A stretch of DNA of 11,612 nucleotides, from contig NWUY0304875594.1 in NCBI GenBank assembly GCA_004151065.3, positions 1 to 11,612 of the forward strand. The letters run 5' to 3'. The number at the start of each line of letters is the position of its first letter. Position 1 is the stretch's first letter. Shown here piece after piece: positions 1 to 8,423 of this stretch. The stretch is from Larix sibirica. Lineage: Eukaryota; Streptophyta; Pinopsida; Pinales; Pinaceae. The notes beneath the pieces are model-generated. The model worked only from the letters and a program-made list of their open reading frames with translations. It was not told the DNA's origin and did not search any database. A program made the translations under genes and the position numbers.

Positions 1-109
1 TTTGCTATGAATTTGATGAATGGGTCTGAGTTTTTTGTAAAAGCCGCCCAGATTTTAGTGCCATGTTCCCTTCCTTGCATTGGATCGATGGGAGGGGACG
101 TGACACCTC

Positions 110-1317
110 TTGGAAAGCATGAAAAAAGATATCCACAACTTTGTTGTATCTCACGACACTTTCCAATGACATAAGGGAGAAACAGTGCAGTCGTCGGGTT
201 ATTTGCAACCACTTTTCATTCCCAATCATATTTGGATAGACATCTCTATGGATTTCATTGTGGGGCTTCCTATGGCAGGAAATAAAACAATAATTATGGT
301 GGTAGTCGATTGTACCAAATACACCCACTTTTGTGCCTTATCACCAACTTTTACACCCTCACTGGTGGCACAAGTCTTCATGAATCAAATTATTAAGCTC
401 CATGGCATGCCCAGTTCTATTGTATCTGATAGTGACCCACTTTTACTAGCAAGTTTTGGCAGGAGCTATTTAAACTTTAGGGCACTTAGTTAAATCTCAA
501 CACATCATATCACCCCCAAATGGATGGTCAAACAGAAGTGATCAATAAATTCTTGGAAACCTACTTGTGATGCTTTACATTGGACGACCCACACCAATGG
601 GCCCAATGGATCCCTTTAGCAGAATGGTGGTATAATACCACTTATCATGTCTCTACCAAGATGCCACCATATGAAGTAGTGTATATCCAAAATCCCTTAT
701 CAATTATTTTTTATCTACTGGGTACCTCCAGGGTTTAGGCAACAGACAACACACTTTACACTAGAGCAAATATTCTCTGCATCCTTAAAGAAAATTTGGT
801 GATAACTCAAAACAAAATGAAATAGTAGGTAGATCAACATCACTCCAAGCTCTCCTTTGAAGTAGGGAATTAGGTGTTTCTTTGAATCCAACCTTATAAA
901 CAAACATTCCTCAAGCCCATCTCCCCTAGAAGCTCACTCTGAAGTTCTATGGACCCTACACCATCCTCTAGTGCATTAGACATGTAGCCTACAAGCACGC
1001 TTTTCCAAACCACTGCAAGATTCACCTCATCTTCCACATCTCTTACCTTAAAAAAAGTGGTGGGGTCTAATTGTAAAGTGTAGACTACCTTACCCAAACT
1101 AGATGAGGAAGGCTCCATTTGGCTCCGACCAACAGTAGTCATGGCTTCCTAGAAACAAAAATTACGCATGTGCAAAATTAAAGAAGTTTTGATCCAGTGG
1201 AAAGATACGATGCTAGAAGAAGCCACGTGGGAACCAATATACATTTTACAACAATTTCCGCACCTTCAACATAAAGGAATGTTTCTATTGAAGGGGGAGG
1301 GTATGTTAGGGTCTTGA
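110..1317 (+). pseudogene. Ty3/gypsy chromovirus polyprotein remnant (integrase core plus chromodomain)
   Basis: This is the 3' part of a retrotransposon pol gene, which would insert element cDNA into the host genome. The integrase catalytic triad is visible: Asp at 251-253 (in S-M-D-F-I-V-G-L-P), Asp at 428-430 (I-V-S-D-S-D-P) and Glu at 535-537 (D-G-Q-T-E-V). After allowing for one lost base, the last two are 35 residues apart (DD35E). The upstream zinc-finger region (H-D-T-F-Q at 152-166) has lost its family cysteines. The C-terminus, V-L-I-Q-W-K-D (1186-1206) then E-E-A-T-W-E-P (1216-1236), is a chromodomain, which places it among plant chromoviruses. In-frame stops begin at 167, 478, 487, 568, 736, 823, 826, 871, 883, 927, 969, 1081 and 1150. 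Frameshifts lie near 454-457 (T run), 912-924 and 1050-1056 (A run). The element is dead. Bases 1-109 probably belong to it but are not recognisable. The frame ends at TGA 1315-1317, just inside the LTR. Confidence 0.93.
1290..1301 (+). other. Polypurine tract of the gypsy element
   Basis: GAAGGGGGAGGG is an uninterrupted run of 12 purines directly after the chromodomain and 2 bp before a TGTTAG terminus. That is where the plus-strand primer of LTR-retrotransposon reverse transcription belongs. The pol reading frame runs through it, as is common in compact plant elements. Confidence 0.85.
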
Positions 1318-1706
1318 TGAGTAAGTTATTGTTCAACAATCAATGTAAAAATGATCTATTTATTAATTAAGACCCACTCAAAAGTTAGTACTTGTTAATT
1401 ATTTGACCATGTCATGTAGTCGGGGCTTTGTATCAAGGAAGCCTATTTAAAGAGATGCAAGGCTATGAAGGGTTTTTTCCAGAATTAATGTAGAGGATAT
1501 TTGCTCAAGTGAAAGGTTGCCCTACCTCAAGAGGCTTAAGAACACCACTTCCCAAAGTTATTCTCATAATATAAATCTTATTTCCTGCCATATTTATCTT
1601 TCTAATGTTTATTATTTCATGTTTTGCTCTATAAGTTATGGTTTATTGCATCTTAATCTTTGTATATCCTATGTTGTTTTAAGTTTCAGGGCTAAATAAA
1701 ACCACA
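1304..1706 (+). mobile_element. LTR of the Ty3/gypsy element (about 403 bp)
   Basis: The left end TGTTAGGG directly follows the polypurine tract. The preferred right end is ACCACA at 1701-1706, giving TGT...ACA termini, because a primer-binding-site-like sequence begins 2 bp later. An alternative right end is CTAACA at 1733-1738, which is a perfect 6-bp inverted match to the left end. A TATA-like CTATTTAAAG at 1443-1452 could serve the LTR promoter, and AATAAA at 1695-1700 could serve as a polyadenylation signal. No target-site duplication could be checked because the other LTR is outside the window. The left edge is secure; the right edge is uncertain by about 32 bp. Confidence 0.75.
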
Positions 1707-1708
1707 AG

Positions 1709-1722
1709 TGGTATCAAAACCA
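1709..1722 (+). other. Primer-binding-site-like sequence (initiator tRNA-Met)
   Basis: TGGTATCAAAACCA matches the complement of the 3' end of plant initiator tRNA-Met at 12 of 14 positions. Both differences are G-to-A, the same decay direction that could arise from methylated-cytosine deamination on the other strand. It lies 2 bp after a CA-ending LTR terminus, the normal place for a primer-binding site. It is unexpected here because the LTR also follows a polypurine tract. Confidence 0.6.
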
Positions 1723-1739
1723 ACTTTCTGAGCTAACAC

Positions 1740-4431
1740 ACCTCTAATATTTTATAGAATATCACTTTCACGTACCCTCAGGTAAATTGGAAGTCTCTTA
1801 GGTCACTTGAAACCAACTGTACATCATAATAGGGTTCACTCCCCTTAACCCTCTTTTCACTTCCCCCACTTAAGCTTTTGATTGGATTTGTCGTTATATA
1901 TAACATATTATAGACTAGAATGTGTTGTATTTGTCATGGCATCTTTATCTTACATCAATTGATCTATTGCTTAAGAAAGACAACCCTTTACAAAGTGTTC
2001 TTTAGCACATGTTGGTGATCAAACACCAAGACCAAAGTCAAACATTGTTCATTGACAAGCCTCACCTTGAGTTAGACACATCGTATTTATTAAATGTGTT
2101 TTATCTCGAAAACATTGTTGAATAATCAACATGAGAACAAAGCAAAAACTTGTAAAGGGTTGAGGGCCCAAGGTAGTTGAATAGTTTAGGGTAGTTGAAG
2201 GTTCAAGAACTGGAAGGCCAACAACCTCTAGATAAACTTATAATGGCACCCTCACCTTCAAGCAAAGGGTTCTCTTATTTGGAATTGTAAGTTATATGTT
2301 ATAAAGAGGATGTTGTTAGCTAGTGTTTTTATATTTTTTAAGAGATGTGACTGACATATGTAAAATATTTTTCCTGTTCAACTATCTTGGTGCATGTGAG
2401 CATGATAATTCTAATTTGTGGACTATCCTCTTACTTAATGTATATTCTCACTTATCTTATGTTGCCTAATAATTGATATGAAACAAAGAGTCTATTGGTA
2501 GCTTGTGGATTATTCTCGATTACTCAAAGTTTTTATTTTGCATATACTTTAGTTGGTGGACTAATCTTCCCATCACCATATGTTTGATTGTGTTCCATTT
2601 CGTCTTAATTACTAACTGATTTTGTGACAGGGTTGTGTTCTAAACAATCAAATTATTTCACTTCAAGAACGAGTTGGCATGGTTTAACATAGGATCATTT
2701 ATAGTGGAAATGGTCGACAATTCTATTTATTATCAGTTAAATTTATAGAATTTGTTCTTGCTCCTTAATTAGGATTTAGTTCATTGCATTCCATACAATT
2801 CTTGCCTAGTATATTAGTTGCATTTCATTTGACTCATAAAAACCTAGATTATGATAGTTGGGCTTGCAATTTCAACATTGAAAGGTCTAATTGGGCCCTT
2901 TAGTTAGGTAAGCCTATGAAGTTGAGAAGGGTCATTTGTTTGTTTTAACTTGTTGCCGATACAGTTACCATTACCAAGAGTTTGTAGTATGTAAGGCTAT
3001 ATAGCGCATCAATGCTTAAAACTATATAACACATCAGTGCTTTATTTATATGAGGCACACCAGGGCACCTTAAATACTAATGCATTGGTGGGCCATTATG
3101 TATGTAGGGCACTGACAACAAAAAACTTCCACTAAAACCTCCAACCACCTAATTTTTTTTTAAAATTTATAATAAACCTCCACTTTCTTTAGTCGATATT
3201 TTTGTGGTAATTTTGCCAAATACCGCAACACTAATAACCTCTACATTTTTCATCTATCGAGAGCAACATTTAGTGTATTTTGGAGGTAGTTTTTGACAAA
3301 TTAATTGAGAAGTTTCTATCTCATTTCTTCTACATAATTTTACTCTTCTACTTATGTACTTTCTACTTGGATTCTTTTAGCTACAAACCTAATTTCTCTA
3401 GGGTAGAACAACTTCATCTTGTTACAAAGTGTCTACTTCAGATTTGGTTTGTTGTTTGTGACAATTTGAGGTACCTTAGTTTGGTTATTCTCTTCTGGTG
3501 TTCTACAACTAGTTTCTATGCTTAGATCTAGTTGGAAAATTGTATTCTTACAACCAGCGAGATTGTTTTGGTAGAGACAATTTATATCTAGATTCAAACA
3601 GAACTTAGAGTTATTGGTCAACATTTTATAGGGAGTCATTGATTTGAAATTTGTACTGTCAAGCTCTGTGCTTTTTTTCCTTGTAAAATCAAACATTTCC
3701 ATCAAACAAGTACATGCTTTTGGGAGTGATTTGTAGGTGCATTTATACAAATCTCTCTTAAGATTTTGTTGTTATAAGTTGTTTGATGACTACAAAATGT
3801 AATAAAAATCCATTACTAATAGTTTTCAGAATTCATTGTTCTTGTTTACCTTTGCATTTGTGTATTATATTTGGTGTTTTATGGGTGATGTTTATTACAT
3901 AAATGGTATAACCTCATCTAGTAATTCAATTCAGGTTGTGTTAATGATGTTTTGTTGGAGTAGCGACAAATAGAGGACAATTGGGCTATCTTGAAGAGAG
4001 GTTGAGTATAAGGGTATGCTGAATGCAACCATGAAGGAGTTTTGCTAATATAATTTGTGATGATATTGTAGTTGTACACGAAAATGCAATAATGTTATTT
4101 TGCGACAACCAATGAGCAACACATATTCCATGTAAGAAGCAAGAACACTAAAGCCCATGTTAATTATTAGATGTGAATATAAGAAGACATATAAATTTGA
4201 CCATGAAATTTTATGATGAAAAACAAGTTTAAAAAATTTAGACATTTACATAACATGAGGGAAATGAATTTTGATTAAAAGAAATGTTGAAAAAAAGGAC
4301 AAAAAAGATAAATTTTCATTTAAAAAATGTTGGAGGATGGAATGAAAAATATTCAAGGTACATTGTAGAAACAAAGTATACAATAAATACATTCATGTGC
4401 AGAAGTAACATAAACACATATTAAGTATGAG
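1740..4431. other. Long gene-free interval, AT-rich, no recognisable element
   Basis: I see no conserved protein motif, RNA gene or clear repeat family on either strand. The open frames that do occur (+ strand 3280-3525 and - strand 3433-3750) have no recognisable domains. If the primer-binding-site-like sequence is real, the first part could be degraded leader or gag of a second gypsy copy, but no gag motif such as a CCHC knuckle is visible. GTTATATATAAC at 1893-1904 is a 12-bp perfect palindrome, likely fortuitous in AT-rich DNA. Confidence 0.6.
2997..3046. repeat. Short 25-bp direct duplication
   Basis: Two adjacent 25-bp units both begin CTATATA and share CATCA(A/G)TGCTT. The first has AGCGCATCA where the second has AACACATCA, so two of the differences are G/A. 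No function is evident. Confidence 0.6.
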
Positions 4432-4575
4432 AACAATATGCACTCTGCAATATAGTGATTAATGCTCATGTTTGACAGTTTGACACCATTTTCCATAAAA
4501 TTGATTGATCCATCCACTCATTGTAATGTGCATACATCCCCACAACCATCCATTCTCATAAGCTTCCTTATCCAT

Positions 4576-4595
4576 TATATATATATATATATATA
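4576..4595. repeat. (TA)10 microsatellite
   Basis: Ten TA dinucleotides in a row lie just inside the left arm of the foldback element. Likely length-variable. Confidence 0.9.
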
Positions 4596-4614
4596 ATGCC
4601 ATATGCATTGACTA

Positions 4615-4766
4615 TATATATTGGCATGTAGATTAGTGACTATATATGTCAATATATCTACCCGTGTATGCATTGAACTATATTATAGTGTATATATTGG
4701 CATGTAGATTAGTGACTATATATGTCAATATATCTACTCGTGTATGCATTGACCTATATTATAGTG
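4615..4766. repeat. Two 76-bp tandem units in the foldback loop
   Basis: Units 4615-4690 and 4691-4766 differ at only two positions (CCCG/CTCG and GAACTA/GACCTA). A partial unit precedes them (ATGCATTGAC at about 4603-4612) and a degenerate partial unit follows. The duplication is therefore much younger than the divergence between the two foldback arms. Confidence 0.93.
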
Positions 4767-4908
4767 TATATATGGTCATATATGTTAGAGAATGGATGCA
4801 TATGGGGATGTATGCCATAAATGGATAGATCAATTCATGGGACGAATGGTGTCAAATTGTAAAAACATGTAACATAATTAATTGTATTGTTGTGAGGTGC
4901 ATATTGTT

Positions 4909-5219
4909 GGCAGCTTAAGCACACAATATCTTTAAAGTAGATAAATTATAACACACTTTGAATTTTGGTACATGATAAAATTGCTGCATAAACTTGTCAT
5001 CAATGTCAAAATGATATGGTGCATGGAATTTTTTTCCCTGCGAACAACCTCATAGAAAACCCTCCAAGTACTTCCCCATAATTTATGGATGGTAAACACA
5101 GACCCCCTAATTATAAGGCCTTTCATGACAACTTAAACTAACCCTTAGGGGTAGTGCATGGACTATAAGCAATGTTAAATAAATATGATACCAAAATATA
5201 TGGTATATGAAACTTGTAA
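4909..5219. other. Intergenic stretch without recognisable features
   Basis: I see no coding motif, RNA gene or repeat here. Short open frames on the minus strand lack any recognisable motif. Confidence 0.55.
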
Positions 5220-5700
5220 GAATAAATGGATTTTTTTAACCAAATTGTAATTTTTTATTTCTGAAATTACATTTTTGAATTTATAAATGATTTTTTTTTA
5301 ACAAAAACTTTTTTATAAATGAATTCAATACCCTGCTTCTAAAGTAGTTATATTGAAAATTATTACTATTTGTAATTAGTTTCTTATTATTTTTTTATAA
5401 TCAATTTTATAAAACTCAAATACCAATTTTATAATTTATAGTTTTATTATTATTAAAATTTAAAACATTATTCTAATCACTAAATTAAAAAAATTAAGAA
5501 TTTGGATTTTTTCACTTGAGACTATGCAATCTTTTCAAAATCACAATTTTAATATAAAAATAAAATACATTTTAAACTCTGCAATATTTACATTTAATAT
5601 TTACAATTTTAATAATTATTTTATCAAATTTGAAGTAAAATAACATCTAGTTATAATATTTTTTATTTTTAACTTTTAAATAACTTCTTTACCAGATTTA
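5220..5700. other. Extremely AT-rich block upstream of the PNGase A gene
   Basis: Long A and T runs dominate; for example, 5401-5460 contains only 6 G or C bases in 60. It ends about 220 bp before the start codon. Such DNA can act as a matrix-attachment or nucleosome-poor promoter-distal region, but that is inference from composition only. Confidence 0.6.
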
Positions 5701-5710
5701 AAATCCAATC

Positions 5711-5889
5711 CCAACCACTACTCGTAATCGCCAAAAACACATTTATTCTTAAATCTTGGAATACACTGAAGTCCAAGACTGTTTGGCTACCAAGATTTAG
5801 ACACTATGTCAACCACTAAATTAATCTCAATCTCAACAGCAACACATTTATCCCCCAAAAAATCTTTGAAATACATTGAAAACCATTCA
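5711..5889. repeat. Diverged duplication in the PNGase A promoter/leader
   Basis: The blocks at about 5711-5773 and 5809-5889 share, in the same order, CAACCACTA, ACACATTTAT, AATCTT and GAATACACTGAA / GAAATACATTGAA. The offset grows from 98 to 105 bp because of small indels. It looks like an old tandem duplication that now supplies the promoter-proximal DNA and leader. Confidence 0.55.
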
Positions 5890-5892
5890 TAA
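5806..5892 (+). promoter_or_regulatory. Upstream open reading frame in the PNGase A leader (28 codons)
   Basis: An ATG at 5806 opens a 28-codon frame, rich in Ser, Thr, Ile and Lys, that ends at TAA 5890-5892. This is 28 bases before the PNGase A start codon and in a different frame. If transcription starts upstream of 5806, ribosomes would meet this frame first and it could lower translation of the main frame. No clear TATA box fixes the transcription start, so its presence in the mRNA is unproven. Confidence 0.4.
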
Positions 5893-5920
5893 ATTCTTCG
5901 CGAGAATATAACGAGCAGCT

Positions 5921-7714
5921 ATGTCGAGATTCTATCCTGAATATAAATGGATTCGTAGTCTCTGTTTACTCTGCATTTGTTACAGACAATGGACTCTGGT
6001 GATGATACTGGTGGCGACTCGAACACTTGCCATCGCTGATCTTCGGCAGCACGAGGAGGTCTTCACTTCATCAACTGAAGCACCAACATACGAGAGAAAT
6101 GAGTCTCGAACACAAGACCAACCAATATTATTTTTCGAGGTTACAAAACCCATTGAGCTTCGCAAGGAGGAGCCATGCTCTGTCCAAGTCTTACACCACG
6201 ATTTTGGGTTCACATATGGTGAGCCTCCAGTTTTAGCAGACTATAGCCCACCCCCAAAATGTCAGAAGAATTGGAGGAAAGTGGTGATGGAGTGGAAGGC
6301 AACGTGTAAGGGGAGGCAGTTTGATCGAATTGCAGGCGTGTGGTTGAGTGGAGTGGAGATCCTTCGTACGTGCACAGCAGAACCCATTGCCAGAGGAATT
6401 GAATGGATTGTTCTTAAGGATATCACTAGGTATTCTTCATTGTTATATAAGCCTCAGACCCTTGAAGTTCAGCTTTATAATCTAGTTAATAAGATTTATA
6501 CTGGGGTTTATCATGTCAATATAACATTTCATTTTTATGGAGATTATGGCAAAGAAGGGTTAGATAACCCAGGGTTTGCAGATCTCATTCTGCCCATTTC
6601 CTTGCCTAGTTCTCAGATTGGGGGATCCTGGTTTCAGATAGAAAATTCGTCTGATGTGCATTCAAAGTCGTTGCGAATACCATCTAACGCTTACAAGGCA
6701 GTTTTGGAGATATTTGTTTCATTCCATTCTAGTGATGAGTCCTGGTACTCTAATCCCCCCAATATATATATTGAGGCAAACAATTTGAGTAGCACACCTG
6801 GTAATGGGCCTTTTAGAGAGGTAGTGGCTTTTATCGATGGGATCGTTGTAGGTGCTGTGTGGCCTTTCCCTGTCGTTTACACAGGAGGTATCAATCCACT
6901 GTTCTGGCGCCCTGTTACTGGTATTGGGTCATTTGATCTGCCCAGCTATGAGATTGAGGTTACACCCTTTTTGGGGAAATTGTTGGATGGAAAAAAGCAC
7001 ACATTCGGTCTTGGTGTGGCCAATGCTCTGGATGTTTGGTTTGTTGATGCCAATTTGCACCTGTGGCTTGATGAGAAGTCTAGCAGTGCAATCAGAGGGC
7101 AATTGATTAGGCATGAGGACCCCATTATGGAGTTATCTGTTGTGTCAGACATCAATGGGTTGAATGGATCATTTCGCACATCTGCGAATAGGAGGATTTA
7201 TTCCTCTGGCTGGGTAGAATCCTCTCATGGAAAGCTCATTACCCATACCACACAAGAATTCAAGTATGATAATTTAATCACTTTTAAAAGCAATAGAGAT
7301 GTACAGATTGTGCAGCAAGCAATAACAGTCAACAGTACGGTTATTGTTGAGAAAGCCACACTGGGAATAGTATTATCTTCTAGAGTTGATACCTTTTTCC
7401 CCTTGTATATGGATGTTATTCACTTGGAAAAAGAAAATGGCACATATATGGAGATAGCAAATTTTTCAAATGCTTTTAATAAATATGTATCCATTGTTGT
7501 CCCTACTGGTAGCTTTTTCAGCTCTTTGAATAATACTCAAAATTCAGAGGGTTATATGGTCGTCAAAAACAACCTAGTCCAGAGTGGGCTGGGAAGCACC
7601 CAAGAGATTTACAATTATCGAAGCGCTGAAAGTTGCTATTTCAGGACAGTGAGTGTAAGAAACTATACAGTTCTTTCAGATTCTGAAGACAACCTCTGTG
7701 GTAACAGAGCCTAA
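5921..7714 (+). CDS. Peptide-N4-(N-acetyl-beta-glucosaminyl)asparagine amidase A (PNGase A), complete, single exon
   Basis: The enzyme cleaves the bond between the first GlcNAc of an N-glycan and asparagine, turning Asn into Asp. The plant type is known to accept glycans with core alpha-1,3-fucose. The 597-residue product matches plant PNGase A in length and throughout: FFEVTKP (71-77), PCSVQVLHHDFG (85-96), CKGRQFDRI (129-137), GVEILRTCTAEP (144-155) and YHVNITFHFY (197-206). Hydrophobic stretches at 13-20 and 25-39 look like a signal peptide or anchor, with possible cleavage after A39, so it should enter the secretory route. There are ten N-glycosylation sequons (N60, 200, 242, 288, 415, 471, 506, 514, 537, 581). 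Conserved-looking cysteines are C86, C114, C129, C151, C572 and C593. The start is the first ATG after an in-frame TAA at 5909-5911; M28 is a less likely alternative. There are no internal stops, and GC is higher than in the flanks. Confidence 0.95.
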   Translation: MSRFYPEYKWIRSLCLLCICYRQWTLVMILVATRTLAIADLRQHEEVFTSSTEAPTYERNESRTQDQPILFFEVTKPIELRKEEPCSVQVLHHDFGFTYGEPPVLADYSPPPKCQKNWRKVVMEWKATCKGRQFDRIAGVWLSGVEILRTCTAEPIARGIEWIVLKDITRYSSLLYKPQTLEVQLYNLVNKIYTGVYHVNITFHFYGDYGKEGLDNPGFADLILPISLPSSQIGGSWFQIENSSDVHSKSLRIPSNAYKAVLEIFVSFHSSDESWYSNPPNIYIEANNLSSTPGNGPFREVVAFIDGIVVGAVWPFPVVYTGGINPLFWRPVTGIGSFDLPSYEIEVTPFLGKLLDGKKHTFGLGVANALDVWFVDANLHLWLDEKSSSAIRGQLIRHEDPIMELSVVSDINGLNGSFRTSANRRIYSSGWVESSHGKLITHTTQEFKYDNLITFKSNRDVQIVQQAITVNSTVIVEKATLGIVLSSRVDTFFPLYMDVIHLEKENGTYMEIANFSNAFNKYVSIVVPTGSFFSSLNNTQNSEGYMVVKNNLVQSGLGSTQEIYNYRSAESCYFRTVSVRNYTVLSDSEDNLCGNRA

Positions 7715-8235
7715 TCTTGCGAGAGATGGTTGCTTACTTACAACGTCATGGCAAGCCATGCAAATTAAGTTTCTGTTCTTCTATTATTTTATTCATGTGC
7801 AAATGGTAATTTATAATCACATTCTTATAGATCAATAATAGTTTTCTTTTTCAACATTAAGTTACATTTCATCAAACATATATATTAACATCATTTTATT
7901 TCTGTGAGAAATCTCGGAAGGAGAAACTTTGTGCAATATTGACTCTTTACATTTACATTTTTACGCTTTTGGTTATGAAATTGGTGGATAATACTGAAAT
8001 AATATAGAGATTTTAAATCCCAATCACCTTTCCCATCAGGATTTGATGAAAATACAAACCAAGGGTAGAGTTCAACATATACATAAGACAGGTCTGTCAT
8101 TTTCTGTATCAGAACATAGAATGCAATTTCATAACATCTAGCAATTTAGAGTTCTGGGATTTGGAAGTTGGATTAATTTTAATTTGCATACTGCAGCATT
8201 GTGGAATTTCATTTACGATAGTTTCTCTTTTTCAG
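7715..8235 (+). other. 3' untranslated region and downstream flank of the PNGase A gene
   Basis: AT-rich DNA follows the stop codon. AATAAT at about 7834 and T-rich stretches could support polyadenylation, but no single site stands out. CATGGCAAGCCATG at 7747-7760 is a small dyad. No coding motif is visible. Confidence 0.5.
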
Positions 8236-8289
8236 ATATTCTGAAGCATATGCAATTATAGCCGTATACCTGCTATATTGACATTAAAG
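8236..8289 (+). other. Candidate untranslated exon bounded by splice-like sites
   Basis: The segment is preceded by a pyrimidine-rich acceptor (CTCTTTTTCAG, ending 8235) and followed by a donor (AAAG|GTATGA at 8290). All three forward frames contain stops, so it could only be an untranslated exon, for example of a spliced PNGase A 3' UTR or a non-coding RNA. The evidence is splice motifs only. Confidence 0.25.
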
Positions 8290-8368
8290 GTATGATAAAA
8301 TGCTATGTAGGCCTTTTCTCCATATATTATGAAAATGATTTCCATCCAAGGACATACCCTTTTTACAG

Positions 8369-8423
8369 GAACCATGGAGAAGTTTGTGCACAAATGCTCC
8401 AGCATGGCAGCAAGACGTCCAAG
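8369..8423 (+). other. Second candidate short exon
   Basis: The acceptor CCTTTTTACAG ends at 8368 and the donor CCAAG|GTGAAG begins at 8424. The gap from the preceding candidate exon is 79 bp, a workable plant intron length. It contains ATG GAG AAG at 8374 in a frame open to the donor. A further acceptor-like CTTCTACAG ends at 8637. No known protein is recognised. Confidence 0.25.

Larger units (their letters stand above)
4432..4908. mobile_element. Foldback / MITE-like element of 477 bp
   Basis: The ends are a perfect 12-bp inverted repeat, AACAATATGCAC (4432-4443) and GTGCATATTGTT (4897-4908). The imperfect pairing continues inward in the same order on both arms: TGACACCATT (4481-4490 with 4845-4854), GCATACATCCCCA (4530-4542 with 4803-4815) and CATCCATTCTC (4547-4557 with 4788-4798). 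Each arm is about 125-135 bp, and the centre is AT-rich with tandem repeats. It has no coding capacity, so it would be a non-autonomous element. No clean target-site duplication is seen; TTAAG occurs at 4421-4425 and 4915-4919 but the inverted repeat does not reach it. The superfamily is unknown. Confidence 0.75.

Noticed and set aside
5-328. 107-codon minus-strand open frame
   Set aside because: It lies antisense to the integrase remnant, and its sequence is explained by the opposite strand's conserved motifs.
894-1142. 82-codon minus-strand open frame
   Set aside because: It is antisense to the C-terminal pol and chromodomain region; the plus strand carries the recognisable protein.
3095-3140. 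CACTGACAACAAAAAAC as a CACTA-transposon terminus
   Set aside because: It only loosely resembles CACTA ends, and no matching inverted end or 3-bp target duplication was seen.
3280-3525. 81-codon plus-strand open frame
   Set aside because: It is rich in Phe, Leu and Tyr because the DNA is T-rich; there is no recognisable domain.
3433-3750. 105-codon minus-strand open frame
   Set aside because: It is the least biased of the small frames, but no motif, homologue or promoter could be recognised, so it is not called as a gene.
4646-4828. 60-codon frame across the foldback loop
   Set aside because: It is formed by the 76-bp AT-rich tandem repeat, whose length is not a multiple of three, so the units are read in different frames.
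6852-7106. Out-of-frame plus and minus frames inside the PNGase A gene
   Set aside because: They are shadows of the conserved coding frame.
7747-7760. CATGGCAAGCCATG dyad after the PNGase A stop as a terminator
   Set aside because: It is a 5-bp stem in a plant 3' UTR; plants do not use stem-loop terminators for such genes.
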